From Heterobilharzia americana (taxonomy: Eukaryota; Platyhelminthes; Trematoda; Strigeidida; Schistosomatidae), in NCBI GenBank assembly GCA_944470555.2, contig OX104129.1, positions 43,991,998-44,055,997 of the forward strand: a stretch of 64,000 nt of DNA, given 5' to 3'. The notes beneath the pieces were generated by a model. That model did not search any database, had not been told where the DNA came from, and saw only the letters and a program-made list of their open reading frames with translations. Shown here one piece after another: positions 61,230 through 64,000 of the stretch (position 1 is the first letter of the stretch; each line of letters opens with the position of its first letter). A program made the translations under genes and the position numbers.

Positions 61230-61447
61230 CCACTGGAATTACGACCCAGTGGCTCAATGGTGGCCTGCTGGCCACAAAACCTGAAGGTCTTAGGTTCGAT
61301 CCCTTGAAGGCGGAGTCATGGGTGTGCACTGCTAAAGAGTCCCATACTAGAACGAAACGGCTATCCAATGCTCCTAGGTTTTCAATGTTCCTCCAACTGA
61401 TGTCACTCCATGACGAATTCCAACCTAAAATCAATCGAAGTACTACG
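61230..61447 (+). mobile_element. tRNA-derived Smα-like SINE with degenerate hammerhead
   Basis: A pol III A-box-like 'tggctcaatggtgg' (61250-61263) and a B box 'ggttcgatccc' (61293-61303) show a tRNA-derived head. The body then reads 'gtgcactgctaaagagtccc' and 'atactagaacgaaacggc', the schistosome Smα hammerhead region. In active copies the conserved core is CUGANGA plus GAAAC. Here GAAAC (61354-61358) is kept but the first part is CTAAAGA (61332-61338), and stem II reads gtcc/gaac, so it is probably inactive. The 3' tail 'actgatgtcactccatga' follows. Smα elements are Schistosoma-specific, supporting the host assignment. Confidence 0.8.
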
Positions 61448-63158
61448 TGGATCAAGGTCTAGTTACATCATTGTGAATGAAATAGTCAATCAGATGTTAA
61501 AGCATGTATACTAGTAAAAGATCTGTCCATTAAGTGGAATAAGTTAGTAAAGAATATATAGACTATGGAAGTTTCTCTCCTCTTTTGGGATTAATTTTCG
61601 CTGACACCACACTTGTAAATTTTCAGTCTTCATTCAAATTGATCTTTATTACTAAATTTTATTAAATTATACCAGTAAGTATCCAATATATTGGCACAAA
61701 AACATCAAGTACTATTGTCGAGATATAGAAAATGAAATTGTAAAGAATAGTATCTTTGTTGAACTTCTCTTTTTCTCCAATATATGAATAAGACAAGAAT
61801 AAAAATCATTGATGAACGGCAACAATTAACAAAATTTAATTAGTGAACCCACAGTACATTTTAAATCTTACCAAACCAAATTAGTAGTCATCACGACTTT
61901 TTTTAAATATAAAGGGTATTTTTTGAGAACCCATGTAGCACATTATTCCGTGATTGCAAGCAGGTTTTCATTCCTTTGTCTGCTGACTGCTTTAAATGAC
62001 TCAACAGAGTTAATACCATACTTAATGCCTTGGAGGTGACTATCTATAGAGCTTCTTGGAATTTTCACTTAAGAACGACCATAGCATCTACGCAAGTACT
62101 CAACTACAAAAACGCATTTGAACTGACACATGCATTTAGAAGTGTCAAGGTCAAAAATGCGATATTAAAACATGACGAACTATCAAAATACACTACTAAA
62201 CAACTTGAATAGTTAGAAACCACTCAGGTTGATCTGTAGATTTTGCCAGCCAGACCTACTTATTACACAGAAATCACACTTTGTTATCTTGGCTCATAGT
62301 AAGTTCCCAACGGAAAAACTGCTGATATCATATTTGGGTATTTAAAATCTGCTCAGTTGGGAGATTACAACGTGCACCGAGTAATTTAAAAATCATTCAC
62401 AGACTGACCATCCTATTCATAATTGACTTCCTTCTTTTTCTGAAAGCTGCATGTGAAAGTGAATGAATAAACATTTAAGTACTTCGATTAATTAAAATAT
62501 AATGAAAGGTTTGTAGCTGAGGGTGAGGACGATAATTGTTTGGTGTTCTCCAAACTTTGGGGTTTGTTTTTGGATGTCTGGTGTCCAAATGTCTAAAAAT
62601 ACTAAATAGTTATCAAATTCAGTCAGTTGTTGAGATTTGTTAATTTTCCGTTCAGTTTCACATGGACTTCTTTGTATTGAAACACTTATTTGGTATCGGA
62701 AGTCAAAGTTGTTTCGATTATAACTTTTGGTTACTTACTCAAGCAAGTTTTTAATTTCATAAACATATCACCAGCGGCCAGTATCTTCATGGTTAGCGCA
62801 TTTTAGATTTGATGCAATAGTTATTAGTTTAGTTTTAAGAATTTCTTATTGTTAAAAGTAGCTAGAATAAGAAGGGTCTTATGTTTCTGAGTACATATGA
62901 AATGCACACTTAACTAACAGCTAAAGTGCACAATAGATATAACCGGCCCCAAACCCCAGACTAAAATAGCTAAGAGAAAACTGGTCTGAACTGGAGAATT
63001 CGTTGTCTTCTGGAAGATTTCCAAATAACTTAAACACTTGTACATATGTACATGATATTTGAACTTGTTTAGAACTTGGAGCAATAAAAAAGTAAAAGTA
63101 AGAGTCAACCGGTCAGTGAATCACCTTGAAAAAGGAGAGGAAAATGAACTACTGATCA
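61448..63158. other. AT-rich intergenic DNA
   Basis: No gene supported. The frame at 62030-62212 has no motif and no splice context. Confidence 0.45.
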
Positions 63159-63895
63159 TTAAATAAAAAAGGAGTGAAAACGATAATTTAAACACGTACA
63201 GAATAATAAATAATATTTCATGAAGATCTGAGACCTCCCAACACCTTGCCTAGAGGGCCAGTGTGAAACTGCTTCAGGACTTGCAGGCGAAGAGACACGG
63301 GAACTACCACGTGTTCTCCGGACATAAGGCAACCGCGGACGACACAGCGGGATTCGATTCTGCAAAACAGTTGGTTTAGGCCACTTGTAAAACTTTCTGA
63401 AGCCAATTTGTCTGGACAAATACGAGTTGTTGTATGACTTGATCCTAATGGGGTTCATTTTCAATTTAAGCTACCGTGACACGAAGCGTGTGAACTTCGC
63501 CATCCAGTGTGTAAACAGCATAATCCTTTATGGATAATAATGCGATCACTGTGTCTTCGTTTAGAGTGGGATATTCACTTAAAAGTCTTGAAACTGTGCC
63601 TACACGCCCAAAGCTTTCTATCCAAGAATGTCTGATATCGGAATCATAACCCAATAACACTAAAGGTCACCAGCATAGTCTGTTTTCGGAATGAACTGGA
63701 ACACCGAGTTTTGACGCAGAGTTGGAAAAGAAAGTTATGGTCGGTGAACAAGGTACATTTCTGTCCGTACAGCATCTTGTGAAAGCTCCTGACAACAAAA
63801 CAAAGGCAGTTGATTCTTCCTCTTTCTGTGAGTAGGGCCTCTTAGTTGGTGTAAGAGATTGTGATACATGTATAACAGCTTTCATAAACCATCTA
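63159..63895 (-). mobile_element. Ty3/Gypsy LTR-retrotransposon pol fragment (RNase H to integrase N-terminus)
   Basis: On the minus strand, 63885-63667 gives 'KAVIHVSQSLTPTKRPYSQK' and later 'SKLGVPVHSENRL', the RNase H region that follows RT in Gypsy pol. After one in-frame stop, 63660-63466 continues 'LLGYDSDIRHSWIESFGRVG' with 'SRLLSEYPTLNEDTVIALLS', the connector (normally 'FGQADALSRL'). In another frame, 63406-63218 gives 'RGCLMSGEHVVVPVSLRLQV' and 'LKQFHTGPLGKVLGGLRS', the start of the integrase zinc-binding region with HxGxxG-type text degraded. The integrase core and LTR are not seen downstream. Stops and frameshifts mark a dead fragment. Confidence 0.8.
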
Positions 63896-64000
63896 GATAT
63901 TCGTGGAATTAGGTAGCAACATCACTAGCGGCGGAAGCATTACGTACAATAACAACTGGTAGATATAGGTCATTATGGGTTAACAGGAAGTCAGAGCTTA
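63896..64000. other. Right edge, likely more of the Gypsy fragment or flank
   Basis: Upstream of the RNase H segment the expected RT residues are not recognisable, so the fragment probably ends or decays here. Confidence 0.3.

Noticed and set aside
1..64000. CRISPR array, operon, riboswitch or bacterial features
   Set aside because: The window is clearly eukaryotic nuclear DNA; no regular spacer-repeat arrays or tight gene clusters exist.

Overview
The window is nuclear DNA of a parasitic flatworm, almost certainly a Schistosoma species. It is AT-rich and gene-poor, with very short (32-46 bp) introns beside multi-kilobase ones. It is littered with decayed non-LTR retrotransposons of the types known from schistosomes (RTE/SR2-like and CR1/SR1-like), a Ty3/Gypsy pol fragment and tRNA-derived SINE copies with a degenerate hammerhead-ribozyme motif. 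The exact species cannot be fixed from the sequence alone.

One confident cellular gene is present: a CBP/p300-type transcriptional co-activator and histone acetyltransferase on the + strand (17859-31710). Seven exons can be assembled from splice signals and domain continuity: NR box + TAZ1 + start of KIX; rest of KIX + bromodomain; three small pieces of the bromodomain tail, RING and PHD; the HAT domain; ZZ + TAZ2; and a Ser/Gln/Pro-rich C-terminus with an NCBD-like start. From the ATG at 17869 the model gives about 2,100 residues. TAZ1 is broken by an apparent one-base loss in an A-run at 18631-18634; the other frame carries the rest of TAZ1 and the start of KIX intact. Whether this is an assembly error, an allele or a real lesion cannot be told here.

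Layout: 1-17858 is mostly non-coding. It has a minus-strand CR1-like relic (about 1130-2120) and a diverged dispersed repeat in two long copies (about 4640-5985 and 12415-13755) plus a piece near 6940. 17859-31710 is the CBP gene; its 6.1 kb KIX intron holds RTE fragments. 33.7-36.9 kb is a decayed RTE copy whose last ~265 bp nearly match the copy in the CBP intron. 38.2-38.9 kb is a minus-strand RTE 3' fragment.

41731-47764 is the most unusual structure: a ~1 kb inverted repeat with a ~0.74 kb spacer. Its right arm is split by a 3.35 kb RTE-type element, flanked by a 10 bp direct repeat and containing a GGAA microsatellite within its reverse transcriptase. 48-53 kb is featureless AT-rich DNA. 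52.7-54.7 kb holds two more RTE relics. 55-64 kb carries tRNA-like/SINE repeats, an inverted SINE-tail dimer, and a Ty3/Gypsy RNase H-integrase fragment at the right edge.

The genes do not form an operon. The CBP gene stands alone as a chromatin/transcription regulator; everything else recognisable is transposon-derived.
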